From assembly GCA_029962745.1 (NCBI GenBank), contig CM057169.1:23599523-23663522 (forward strand): a DNA stretch of 64,000 nt. Direction: 5' to 3'. Of this stretch, positions 24,307 through 36,654 are shown piece after piece. The stretch comes from Echinometra lucunter (taxonomy: Eukaryota > Echinodermata > Echinoidea > Camarodonta > Echinometridae). The notes beneath the pieces were generated by a model, which saw only the letters and a list, made by a program, of their open reading frames with translations, did not search any database and was not told where the DNA came from. Made by a program: the position numbers and the translations under genes. How positions within the stretch are numbered: position 1 is the first letter of the stretch; each line of letters opens with the position of its first letter.

Positions 24307-26819
24307 GTAAATGCTAGCTTCACATCTGATCAGTCATGCACAGAAACCTGGACACATAAGATAAAAAATAGAAATGATGGGAATAATAATAATGAATGCC
24401 ATAAGACAGGGAGACGGAACTGAAAACAAGAATTGTGACTTTGGAAATGAGAAAGAGCAAAATGGGGAGAGAAAGAGAGAGAGAGAGGGATAGGGATAGA
24501 GAGGGAGAAAGAGGTAGTGTGGGAGAAAGGGGGAGAGGGGAGAAAGAGGGAGAGAGGGAGAGAGAAGGGGGGGGGAGAGAAACTAGTGAGCAGTAGAGTG
24601 AATAGAACTGTGCACTACAATTAAAGATTACCGTGGTGACTGTTGAAGGAATTGTAAATAATATATAATTGATTGAAAGTGATGATAATGCAAAACGGGA
24701 TATCTTTTGACAACGACTTTCACTGAAAAGCACCGTTCGTTTAATAGACTTCAATGAATTGATCAATCTCTAAAAGTAATCTTGCTACTTGTGAAAACAG
24801 CAAATATGGCAATGTCATCACTCGTTCTTTTACTGCCTCCTGAATCCTCTCATAATCTCCATAACACATTCGTAACACATCAGATAGGATCATTTGACTA
24901 CGTATTACCACAAATCAGTGCAATGCAAAGTTATGCCTAGTCGAGGCTCCAACAATGACATTGATTTGTATAGCCCTGATATGCTCTGGACATGCACGGG
25001 TGATCATCCCTTTTTACCAAGAAAAAGATCAATTGAAAGCCCTATCATATGAAAAAAGCAAAGTCATATCATATAGAAAAGCATAGCATTTTCAATCCCC
25101 TGGCTAACAGCGTGTCAATGTTTACACTGTCGTTTTATTTATTGTTCTTCGTCAATTGTCGTGGCGCAAATCTCTATCACGAAAATTGCAGAGCCACTGT
25201 CGTTTTTAGCAGAATCGGGGCAAATACCATAAACATGAATCAGTATTTAGTTAAGCAAATATTCGCCAAGATTTCTAAAACAGACTAAGTTAATTTGAAA
25301 AATGATCCATTAAATTTCACGTTTCATTTCTTTTTCCAGTTTCTTTATCAGATCAGTTAAAACAATTCCATATATTCAGATCAGGGCTAAATCAAACTGC
25401 CGGTCAGTGAATGTAATAATCATGCACATCTTTCATTAGATTCAAATCTATAAAACAGTTTTCCCACCTCAGCAAATTGTTATAATTGCATTCATTTTGC
25501 AGCTTGACTATGATTCTCATCTGGCATCATCACAATGTTAATGTATTACGGTTTACCATATGATTGAAATAATGCGTCCGTCGGTCGATATCAAACATGT
25601 GCGTAAAATAATTCTGAAAACGCCCATCTATGAGGCTTCCCAAAGAAATTTTGTTCAGTGATTTCCTGAGATAAAGTTCATTTGAGCGAATCAAGCTTGC
25701 TAGTTGCCTTTGATATTTTTCTAAGGACGGGGACAATCCAATGCATAGTATTTATCCTACGCGGTGCCGGTGAAGGCAGACAGCCTAATGATCACGTGTC
25801 ATCTTGTATTGTTGAAACATGAGACATAGCACTGATCTCTGGACAATAGCGATCACGCGTCCTATAACATGTAGAAAGTGACAAATAAAAAAGAAAAAAT
25901 AGGTTAATTAGAATATGTGAGGTACATTTAGCGTTATGCAAACTTGGATAATCACCATCGATCTCAGGATTTTGAGAATCAAGGACATGACGTTGGCGAT
26001 GATATTATTGATGGGTGATGTTTCTGGTAAAACACCCAAGAATGAGATCGAGACACATCTAATTCAGCCTTGTGACATGAACGACATGATAAACTTGATA
26101 TTATGTCGATTGCGACACATTCTCGCTTTATTCATCATTCTCCTTCAAATACATTGATTCAAAGTCTTGATTATAGTGTGTGTTTGATTGAGCTGATTCG
26201 AGCGGCGGGGGCCGGGGGGGGGGGGGGAGGGGAGGATTCTTACGATTTAATTATTCGAATGAGAAAAGTGCAAACTGTGCGTCATATAGATACGTATACA
26301 AGACATTGGACACGTAATGGTCATAACCGTTCTTGATTTTTCCTGTCCCTGAAAAAAGCGATTCAACTCTCATAAAGTTCTCTGGACAATAAAAGGAGTG
26401 TCTTATTACAATTAATTCAATAAATCGAGCAAAACCCAATTTATCGTTGAAGATACATGACTATTCACACGTAGCATCAGGATATAAACACTTTTTATGC
26501 GGTGATTAACATTCTCAATGATTCTCATATAGAAAATGTTGAACTGCGGCCGATATCAAGCCTCAGATTTATGGCCTGATACCTCATTTATTTCGTAAAG
26601 TTCGAAAAAACATAGTAAATCGGTTGGAAGCACATAACATTTCGTTCTTTTCAGATGATTATGATATTTGGAAAGGCGATCTACAAGAATATTCCGTGTT
26701 TTATCTCTATAGATCAGCCGTTGGCATGATCAATATTTAATATATTACGAAAGGTTTTGACAAATTACAAAGTTCAATTTATACATGTATGCGTTTATAT
26801 GTATATATATATTATACGT

Positions 26820-26829
26820 ATATATATTA

Positions 26830-26871
<42 letters not shown>
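26820..26871. repeat. (TA)n/(TG)n microsatellite, tail of SINE copy A
   Basis: Alternating TA with a short GTGTGTG. It adjoins the 3' end of a minus-strand SINE, as expected of a retroposon tail. Confidence 0.8.
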
Positions 26872-26876
<5 letters not shown>

Positions 26877-27008
26877 TTAATTGAGAGAATAATAGCGTAG
26901 CATGAATCAAAGTTCCTCAGAGCTGTCCTACCATTTTTGGAAATTTTGCAAAGGTTGAAAAAATGTCTCCGCCGGGAATCGAACCCGGGCCTTTGGCTAT
27001 GAACGCCA

Positions 27009-27009
<1 letters not shown>
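26871..27009 (-). mobile_element. tRNA-derived SINE, copy A (head truncated)
   Basis: Read on the minus strand, a tRNA-like head with B-box GGTTCGATTCC is followed by a body: ACATTTTTTCAACCTTTGCA, then AGGACAGCTCTGAGGAACTT and CATGCTACGCTATTATTCTC. It ends in an AT microsatellite. The head is cut before the A-box by an AT run at 27009. Confidence 0.75.

Positions 27010-27053
<44 letters not shown>
27010..27053 (+). repeat. (AT)n(GT)n microsatellite between SINE copies
   Basis: About 14 bases of AT repeat followed by about 15 GT units, at the tail of SINE copy B (minus strand). Confidence 0.85.
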
Positions 27054-27056
<3 letters not shown>

Positions 27057-27264
27057 TCAGGTAACATATACAACAGCTTTGGCAACTCTCGTGGAAATAA
27101 ATGCATGTGAGATCAATTGAGAGAATAATAACGTAGCATGAATCAAAGTTCCCAGAGCTGTCCTACCATTTTGAAAAATTTTTGCAAAGGTTGAAAAAAT
27201 CGGGAATCGAACCCGGGCCTTTGCCTATGAACGCCGATGCCTTAACCACTAGACCACGGAGATG
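27053..27264 (-). mobile_element. tRNA-derived SINE, copy B (head complete with A and B boxes)
   Basis: The minus-strand head 27264-27201 carries a perfect A-box TGGTCTAGTGG (27257-27247) and B-box GGTTCGATTCC (27213-27203) at normal tRNA spacing, similar to Glu/Asp-type tRNAs. There is no matching acceptor stem, so it is a retroposon promoter, not a tRNA gene. The body and a 3' segment (AGCTGTTGTATATGTTACCT) follow. This is the most complete member here. Confidence 0.8.
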
Positions 27265-27446
27265 GGTCAGTGGTTTCGGCGACTCCAAATTCGCTTAACC
27301 GACAGATTGACAAATCTTCAACCCTCACTAATCAATTCCTTTGTTTGTGGCAGATGAGTTTCGAACAATGACCTGCCACACACCTCAGCTGGATCCGAGC
27401 GAATGCTTTGGGATACATGTATATGTTGGCATAATTAACATTTGTG

Positions 27447-27590
27447 ATAAGGTAACATATACAAAGGCTTTGGCAACTCTCGTCGAAATAAATACATGTG
27501 AGATCAATTGAGAGAATAATAGCGTAGCATGAATCAAAGTTCCCCAGAGCTGTCCTACCATTTTGGAAATTTTGGGACATTTTTTCAACC
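27447..27590 (-). mobile_element. tRNA-derived SINE, copy C (body only)
   Basis: It shares the 3' part of copy B (GGTAACATATACAA... and CATGTGAGATCAATTGAGAG) but stops in the body before the tRNA head. It abuts an inverted body fragment to form the palindrome. Confidence 0.75.
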
Positions 27591-27674
27591 TTTGCAAAAA
27601 TTTTCAAAATGGTCGGACAGCTCTGGGGAACTTTAATTCATGCTACGCTATTATTCTCTCAATTGATCTCACAT
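27496..27674. repeat. Large palindrome from two head-to-head SINE bodies
   Basis: The left arm starts ATGTGAGATCAATTGAGAGA at 27496 and its reverse complement ends at 27674. The arms are about 80 bases each with very few mismatches around a short centre near 27585. It formed from SINE copy C (minus) and a plus-strand body fragment at about 27591-27674. Confidence 0.85.
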
Positions 27675-27738
27675 ATATACATTTACATATATACATATAT
27701 ATATATACATATATATATATGTATTTATATATATGTAT

Positions 27739-27816
27739 ATAGCAAACAAAGAGGTGAAAATAAAAACACCGCAAGACGACTTGCGGTGTTTTTGTTTTTA
27801 CCTCTTTGTTTGCTAT
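27739..27816. repeat. Near-perfect hairpin, 37-bp stem and 4-base loop
   Basis: The left arm (27739-27775) starts ATAGCAAACAAAGAGGTGAA and the right arm (27780-27816) is its reverse complement apart from two positions. Those two would be G-U pairs if the plus strand were transcribed. The loop is ACGA. AT repeats flank the left side. Confidence 0.85.
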
Positions 27817-27988
27817 CTATCTCAACACACCGACGCAGAACTTTCTTGATTTGTTTACGGCATATATATATAATACCATTCTCGTATGATTTTAAATAGA
27901 TTTCAGGACCCCTCATAAGAAACGCCCTTTTCGATATTGGTGAAGACGAGGAGAGCGATCCTTTAAAAACTTGTCATTTATGCTTTCA

Positions 27989-28016
27989 TGTTGTTGTTGT
28001 TGTTGTTGTTGTTGTT
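27989..28016 (+). repeat. (GTT)n microsatellite
   Basis: Nine GTT units followed by a T-rich run. Confidence 0.9.
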
Positions 28017-28029
28017 AAGGGTTTGGGGT

Positions 28030-31000
28030 TTTTTTTCAGGACGCCATGTTTTTTAAAAATTTAATTCGCTGTAAGTAAAACCAGCTAATTAATTGACAAG
28101 ACTCTGACTATACCGGTACAGCTAGTTTAAAGAGGACAAATAATCCCACCATATAATAATAAATTTTTTTTCTTTCCCTTTATCGCCCACTGGTTTTATC
28201 ATTATTTTATATAATCACAGCACGTTACATGCCAAGGTCGTTTTTCCTCGTAAAAGAACGAATACCTTTGCGACACAGCTTCCAGTACAGTCACTGTATT
28301 CATTTGACCTTACTATCCCGCCAATTCAGAGAAGAGAGAGGAAGATACGATTTCACATCAGGGCGACGTCAACCCCTTCCTTACCCCCCCCCCCCCCCGC
28401 CCGCCCGCCCCCTCCTCTCCCCCATCACTCTCCCGCCGAGTGGAGCCGACATGAAGTACATGAAGAGCGATTATCGTGATTATGACAAAGCCGCACACAT
28501 TAATAATGGGGCTATTTTCACGAGGTCCCCGTTGGATGGCGGCGATGTGCACACACGAAAAAGATTAAATCCTTCTACCAGTCATGCAGCGCGAAACGGT
28601 GTGCACAAACTGGAACATTATTTCATATGCTCGCAGATGAGTGGTGCATATAGGGTCGCCATTTTGAATAGTTTGAATACCTATAAGATGCCGGAGCAGA
28701 CGGGCCGATTTTAATTTGCATATGGAAATAGAGCGGTTTAGAGGGTAACAAAGAAATGAACAAGTCGGCGTAGGCTCCGACCTTTAAAACATATTTCTCT
28801 GATGACATTTACAAAGAGAAATATGAGAAAGGAATGCCACTTTGTGCTAATAAGAAAAATTACATCGATCAATTTAGACTAAGAGTTAGAATGATCGTGC
28901 AGAAACGTAATCCACATATACATGATGCGGTTAAATAGGGGAACTCGTGATAAATCATAAGATATACCAATTACGGATTTCCACTACAATTTTGTCACGT
29001 TTGTTAAGCAGATAGGTTATGCCTTGGTGATTTTTTTTTATAGAATATATACTATGATAATAATGGTCACTGTCCCTAGCTTATCATCCCACTCTACAGT
29101 TCCGCTTATAATTATTGCCTTCTTATTTGCTCGGCTCAAAAACTTCCAACAATTAATCTCTCTATGATCTGCATACTCATTTCTTCTCTTTCCCTTTCCT
29201 TTGCATGTTTCCTCACTCTCACTCAAACACCATGAACACGATTTATCACTCTTGAATCCGATACCTAACATGACACGGTCACTGAAACTTCTTTAGAAAC
29301 CTTTGGCCATTTCAATTTTCATATAAAAGCACATTCATGGCTCGTATGCACTTCCTCGTTGCGAACAATTGTAAACGAAAGCAAACAAGCAGTTAGGAAT
29401 GCGTAAGCATTCGCTTGAAATTCCATTCAGTGTATTTATTTCGGGAATATTTTCCCGGGCAGACTTTATACGGTAGAACGAATTTAGTATCACACGTGAA
29501 ATAACTAAAAGGCAATACGCGGGCAGACGAATTAGCGAAAAATGAAAAGTAAACTTCACTGAAAGAAAAGAAAACAAAAGAAGCAAGGACGAAAGAAGAT
29601 GCATCTTAAATCGCATGGTTGAGAGGAACGAGAACCAGGGATTTATTTCTGGAAACCTTGGACAACCAGTTGTTGTTGCATTAAAATACATTTCAATTGG
29701 AGGTCCACTCGCTTTGAGGTTTGACGTTTCCGAGAAACAGGCCCCAGAGAGATATATGGGGAGGGGTGGGGAGGGGGGGGGGTAGTTTTAGGCGATACTA
29801 TGTGGGCATGTGTAGATTTTGGAGGGTGTGTATGTGATGAACACAGGCAAAATACTAAATCACCTTAGAAGCAGTTATAAATGGAAAGTATTTAATGATT
29901 TTCTTTTTCCGAATAAAACCCTCGGAATCACTGACCCAGAAGATACCTTCAGTAAATTACCAGTCGCTATTACCATGGACCCTACCAAATAGTATCATGC
30001 TGATACAACGTATATCTATTTGTTTTAAAAGTAGTGATACCGCAATAATAGGTTCATATCTTTTTTGCACAGCTATACAAAAATGAAACTGACAAATATG
30101 CCTTTATCAGTCTTTCCTAATTTAGCGATTACTTTATTAAGGAAACAAAATTATAGCGGGAAATGGACATAAAATGCGGGCATTTTGTTTCTTATGCTTA
30201 ATGCGTTGATATTGCAACGTGAAACAAAAATACGAAACCACAAGTACATGCAAAAACCTCCACCATTAAAACGAACACGAAATACAAGCTTCTGTATGCT
30301 TACCTTCACCGAAAGAAGCCACAACCGTGTTACCCTTTCACAAAGAGACAGCACCGAAATATAAGACCCACTCTGCATTACACTTTACCCTTGTGCGGCG
30401 TATGAAGGCATTATTGTAATTGCGTACCATTTTATCTATGCTTGCCGATGTATTAATTCCCGACCAATCAATAAACTCTGCGATTGCCAGGAATAAAAAA
30501 CATAGGGAGATCAAGCACGCCGATTTCCAACACACACAACTTGCACACACACACACACACACACACCCTCGCACAAACTATACCGTGTTTGGGATTGTCA
30601 AAGCGGCTTTAATCATGAGAACGAATCCGGAAAAGAAAAGAAAAGAAAACGTTCCGCCTTTCAATATAGAGACTAAGGTATTCTAAATTACGACTGAAAC
30701 TGTTAGTAAATGAATCAAGGATTTCATTGACTGCACGATTTACTCCCCCCCCCCCCCATTCCCGGTCTCTAACTGTTTGTCTTTTCTTGCTCGTATTTTT
30801 GTGTTTTTAAAGAATGTACTGAAGTTTTGTGTGCAGTAAAAGGACATCACCTTTTACAAATTTGTACTAGTTTTCGATCGAGTAAAAAACGCTTCAGAAC
30901 ATGCGAAAAATACGTCCGAATATCACAATGATGTGCCTGAATTTTGCGGAGCTCTACGTAGAATATTTAGAAAGCATCGATGTCATCGTGATGTCGATTT

Positions 31001-33790
31001 CTAGGAAACAGTAGGACAGCGGGACATTAAGATCCAACACTTGTAAATGTAATATGCCTTTTCTTTGCTTCGCCTTGTATCTTCGCGTATAGCATGAAGG
31101 GAAATAAGGCTTGGAATAAGCACTGCTATGTTAGCAACTGCTATTTTTTTAAAGCTATTTTTGCATGCATCTATTTCGCTCATCGTTTCGCGGCATTTGA
31201 TTTGATTCTGTGGTCTTTGTCGCTCGGAATTAGGAAAGCAAAAAGAAAAACCTATCGTATTATTCACAAAACCTGTCGCGAATTTACACGGTAGATTTTA
31301 TATTTCATGAAGGTTTATCTCGGGGTATATAGTTTGTTATAGCTCTAAAATCACTAACCGATCAATGTGTGAATTCATAATTTCCTATTTCCTCATTTAG
31401 CATTTTTGACTTGAAGAGGCCAAAGTTTTGATTATAGTCTAAATAATCCACAAGGTTGATTAATTGATCTTTAGTGTTAAAAAAACCCACTAGATTAACA
31501 TTACATTCCTAGAAGATGTCTCTTTTCCATTGTCTTGTCTTCGACATGCCCAGTTACAAATTTGACTTGAACTCAATTTCGCGACGACATTAACGAGAAC
31601 AAAAAACCGCTTGACACTTAAATTGCCAAAGGCACACACTAGACAAAATGGGACAAACCGATATTTAAATTGATCGCGGTCAACACTGCAATCCTACTAG
31701 CTCTCTTTTTCAAGTCCCTATTCCTTAACAGCAACATAGCAATATACCATCTGTGCGCAACTTTTTAGTGCAATATTACACCATCCGAGATAAAATAAAC
31801 AGAGCAAATCTTGGCTCCACAGTTCAATGTTATTAAAGCCGATAGCGCACATCTTCAAGCATAACAAGAAATTTTCTCACACTTTCTCATAAAAGCCTTT
31901 CCTCTCACTCGAGCTAGGCAAAATATCTGCTGTCACAATGAAACTAAAACCGCGTATTTTAGTCCGAACAAAACTTGCACGTAGCTCGATTATATTATCT
32001 CGTAATAGCAAATTTATTAATTCAGTTTTGAAAACACCACTAACGTTTTGCAACAAATATATAAACTGTCGAATTAGATAACCGAAACGAACATCTTGAT
32101 ATATGATAATTATAGTCGGAAATAACACATCATTAACTTATCGTATGATCTCGCCTAAAAGTAGAAATTGAGGAATTATATTTATTTTGAGCGTAGACAG
32201 GGAGCGGATATAGCGTAGTTCAAGGAATTATTTGAATAGTGTAAGAGTAAAAACGTCTATTATTATATCCGCAAGGTAAAAGGCAGTATAGCGGAACAAT
32301 TAAAAGCGATCTCGTTTTTCGTAAAGTACCACAGTGGTATGCACAGAGAATGCATGGCAGGGAGCCGGAGATATTCGCAAAATTCAGGTCATAATTTGAT
32401 TGTGATAGAATCGGAATATTTGCATTAAGCTATTGTCATGATAGTCCGAGGTACGTCATCACCCACCACATGGAAATTAATGTTCTACTCGTCTGATAAT
32501 CGATGTAATAATTATCAATATAATTAATGATCTTGCCCTTTATGATGTTCTCATTCATTATCATCCCATGTCTGTGTTTTTCATCTATGATATACTTTAA
32601 TGTGCAAAATTTCTCGGTTGATTTACTGAAGCCTCAAACGACATTTTTTTTTTTTTGCCCTTGTCGGCGAAGCATAATCTTTATACCACTGAACTACTAG
32701 CAGACAAGGGTATGAGGGAAACTACAAGGCGATATTAAAAACGCTTTCCTAAAAGAGTGTAAAATGTGATTGAACAGAATATTCCCGGGGTCGTGGGAAA
32801 AAACATACTGTCACTCTCGCTATAGGATATTGAGTTATCACTGACGTATCGTATTTGTTAATTCTTTTACGGAAATATTTACAGAAATCAAGACATGTAC
32901 AAGATATTTTCCCTTGAAAAAAGCCATATTCATTAAAAAAAAAACAAAAAAACAGAAAGCCCCCTTCGAATTTTTTCATCTCCGCGTAACATCTAGCGCC
33001 CAAATAACATCGTTTTTTAACCAGACTGCTTCCTTCTCTCACACACCCCACCCCCAATCCTTGTCAAATAAAAGTTTGACAATTATGTAAAACTCCATAT
33101 TCTAAAAAAGATCTCCACTAAGGTATTTTGAAAATGGACAACGTATAATTGATGTCGCCTACATTTTTTTTTTTCCACTGGCATGTTCCAGTGAATTAAT
33201 TGACTATATGCTTATCAAATTAGTAGATTATTTAATAGAGACAAAACTTGCTATTTGGAAAAGATTGTTAAGTTTTTGAGAGTAATTATGTTGCACTTTT
33301 CTAAATCATTTATTGAGAAAATAATTATTTATATAATAGAATTACCACCATGATTACCATAGTGAATTTATATATACCAAACGTGGTAGGGTGTTTAAAC
33401 AACCAATGCGTCTTTTCGAATCTTTTGTAATCATTTCGCTTGACATGTTTGAGTTCAGCACGGTTTTATCATTTTAACGTTGTACTGCACTATACTACAA
33501 TTTTAACAACGTGCACTTTCATTGGGTTTATACACTGTCAAAACAGGTTAGAATAATCATGTACCGCTTGGTTGAGGATTTCGTCCACTTGGTTGCAGGG
33601 TGGGCTTACCAACAATTAGTAGGTTCGCCTGTTAATCAGCTTTTATCGTAAACCAATTGGTAAAATTTTGTTAGTAAATATTTATTTTCTCTTTGTCAAC
33701 GCTGTATTCATTATTTTGTGTATTTTTATATAAGGTAACTGTAAATAGTATCTTCTTCTTGTAGACTCTCATGGCCCCGATAGGGGGTCG
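28030..33790. other. Non-coding region, no gene recognised
   Basis: AT-rich sequence with C/G runs (28384-28400, 29768-29781, 30745-30757) and an (AC)n microsatellite at 30544-30564. ORFs here (for example 28229-28714 plus and 29335-29691 minus) show no family features. A minus-strand AAG|gtaagc donor-like site at about 30313 has no convincing acceptor partner. This may be the 5' intron or upstream region of the BCOR homologue. Confidence 0.4.
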
Positions 33791-33995
33791 ACAGAATTAA
33801 ATAAATCTGATTTTATTTCATCTTATCTTACTTTATCCTATCTTGTTTGATCTTATTTTATTTCATCTTATCTTATCATAATCGTATCATATCATATCAT
33901 ATCATATCATTATCTTAACTTTTCTTATCTTATGAAATCATATATTATTTCATCATATCAAATCTTATCTTATCATATCTTATCTTATCTAGTAA
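33755..33995 (+). repeat. Retroposon 3' end with degenerate pentanucleotide tail
   Basis: The segment CTCATGGCCCCGATAGGGGG followed by AATTAAATAAATCTGA looks like the 3' terminus of a LINE or SINE. A degenerate (TCTTA/TCATA)n satellite runs from 33800 to 33992. The body of the element is not recognisable. Confidence 0.5.
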
Positions 33996-34584
33996 AATGA
34001 TAACCGTCTTACTCTTCATTCATCCAACCTAATCTAATACGATAGAGGAGTCAATTTTTATCTTTTTATATACTAATGGATTCAGAAAGTTTGAAGTTGA
34101 AGGTGTGAAAAAGTACAAGTAAACTCAGATAACTGTGTCATTACGCGTTTAATATGTGTTTAATATTTGAACAAGCGTGCCGTTACCATAGGTATCAAAG
34201 TCGTTTATCAAAAGTACAAGGAATCAGAAGAAATTATAGGAAAGTGATTCGGTCACTACTAACGGCTACAATCGCGTCTACCCAAAAAATATAAGATATG
34301 ACTCTAAGCCCGCGCGGGAGGGGGAGGGGGTGGAGGCAGTCAGAATATATCACTGTAAACACACGACCATAGGTTTTGTTGTTGTTGTTGAAAATTTTAC
34401 CCCCTGAGCACGCGTATAGCTCCAGATCAATTGGTTAAAACTTTCCTATCATTATTTTTGGCCTTTTGGGGCCAGTTTGACACCCTGAATACGTCACACG
34501 TTTCGCATGCCTCCACCCCCGAACACTACCCTCACGCGCTTTCTTTTTCTTTCTTTGTATTTTTTTAAAAATTCTTGTTCGCGC

Positions 34585-34765
34585 GAGTGAATTTGACTGC
34601 CCCACTCCTGATTCTAAGGAAAAAATAACGATATGATTTAATACTCCGAACTTTTTAAAATTCCTTTTTAAATTCTTTTTTTCTTTTTTGCTCACGTGAG
34701 CGTATAGGAATAAATTTGACTGCCCCCATCCCCGATTCTAAGGATAAATAATGATGTGATTTTCT
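34585..34765 (+). repeat. Direct repeat, about 125-bp spacing
   Basis: AATTTGACTGCCCCACTCCT with CGATTCTAAGGA-type sequence and AATAACGATATGATTT at 34585-34640 recurs with a few changes at 34710-34765. This is a short local duplication in otherwise unremarkable DNA. Confidence 0.6.
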
Positions 34766-36654
34766 ACCCCTATACTGCGTTTACATGTTAACAGTATATT
34801 CACTTCTTTTTTTATTACATTTAAATTTATTTTAGTATAAAAGAGAGATCATTTGACCATCGATTCATTTTGATGATTATTTATTAAATGTCTCAAAATT
34901 CATATTGCTTTCCAAAATTAATGACTGTTACTCTTGACAATCTAAAACGCTTGCTCGAGGTATATCCGACCAATGATCTATGCATGCAATTTACCAATTC
35001 TGAATATTGAAATACGATAGCCCATAACAGTTAAAAACGATACCAAAATTGCATTTATTTCCAAAATTATGATTCACTTTTACACAGATGAAAAAAAAAT
35101 GTAAAAAAAATTAAGAGAACTAAGTTTTTTTCGCAACACGTACAACATCTGAAAATTAAATCAAGTTCAATTTATTTTTGCACTCATTTCATAATTATCA
35201 TACGATAGCCATTCCATTTCCATTTTCTAATTTCGGGTTTCAAACTGACTAATCGAAACTCTTTAGAAAGACCTTGCGGTTTTTTTTAAACCGTTGTTAT
35301 CATTATTATCCCTGATTATTTCAACAATAGACCAGTGCGAACCTGCGATCTTTTATTATATTTTGATCAGATGTATTTCCTGTGAATGTACGACATTCGA
35401 CGGCGGGGTGGGAAGAGGGTAGATGGGGTGTCCGAAGGTGTATTTAACGTGTATGCTCGCCTGTGATCATGGACTTATGACGGATCAATGAAGTCAAGCG
35501 CAATTCAATAACAGAGTTCCTTTCGAGGATAAAAAGAACAACAACAAATCAATTACGTAATGAGAAGAAAATTCTACGCTGCGGATGACTAGATACGCTA
35601 TTCAATACTGGAATAGGTAAACGGATAAATGAATATCCGTGGAAATAAATGCACAAAGGGTAGCCTTTTTGTGATTACGATCAACATTAACGCTTGGACA
35701 GAAGGGAGCATAATCTAAACATCGATTATCTATAAACAAAACCCTCGCCCCCATACCCTCAAAGCTCGAAGAGTAATTCTCTTAACATCAACGATGTCCT
35801 CCAAATCAAAAAGTTACAAAGTTTACATTCACACCGATATTTTTCTCACTCAGTTCAATAAATCGATGATTTATGTGAAGTAAAACATCTGCGAGAACAT
35901 CTAGCATCTGTGCGACCCCGCATGATTTGCATTTTGTCAGCAAAATGTATTCTGGACCACCCAAAAATAAAGAAGAGTTATTGCCCCATTTATCGTAATC
36001 ATAGTTAATTTGGCATATATATGATCTCTGACCCTGAATTCGATTATTTGACTTTGTCTCTCAGCCTACAGATTTTTCATTGACTTTCTTAAAAAGTCTC
36101 TTCTTATTTAAGTGAGCTATCTTACCGCAAACAAACAATTTTTAAAATAACATATCATTTTCATGTTTTATTCTCTTAATGACGTCACAAAATATTTATC
36201 GCGACCACGCAAAACTATTATCACACCACTATAATATCGATCTTTCGGGTAGCTCTCTTAATTTGTTTACGAATTACATCGCATATTTCAGTGTCGGGCC
36301 AAGCATAGCGGCAGAGCCCACGACCGTTCACCCACCCACACACCCTCACACACCTTCACACACTTATAAAGTACAAACAAATATGAAGACGAATCCTGTC
36401 ATTCTTCTTGTTAGCAGGCACCACTCCTTGCGTGCTTGTCTTTCGTTCTACGTCATACAGAACTGTTCCATTAATAGCCCTGCAATTTAGACAAACATCG
36501 TATTTATTCCTATTTGTATATTGTCTGGCGAGAAAATCATTTCGTCTGCTTCTAAATCAATTTTTGTTAAGTCAATGAAAAATGAAAAACAAAAGTCTTT
36601 CTTGGTTCCGTAAACACGGTATTCTTGCTAATCATTTCGACAGTGATTAAACTT

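Larger units (their letters stand above)
18025..26650 (+). repeat. Duplicated contig start, copy 2 (right of gap)
   Basis: It matches 8899-17524 from its first base after the gap. The match continues to about 26650, where copy 1 meets the gap (both read CATAACATTTCGTT). After that, 26651 onward is unique. The copies therefore end exactly where a contig overlap would. Confidence 0.95.

Noticed and set aside
8899..26650. Tandem duplication of part of the BCOR gene as a biological event
   Set aside because: The repeat limits coincide with the gap edges on both sides, and the second copy lacks the downstream exons; a contig overlap explains this more simply.
27201..27264. A tRNA gene
   Set aside because: A- and B-boxes are perfect but there is no acceptor-stem pairing and the segment continues into a repeated body; it is a SINE head.
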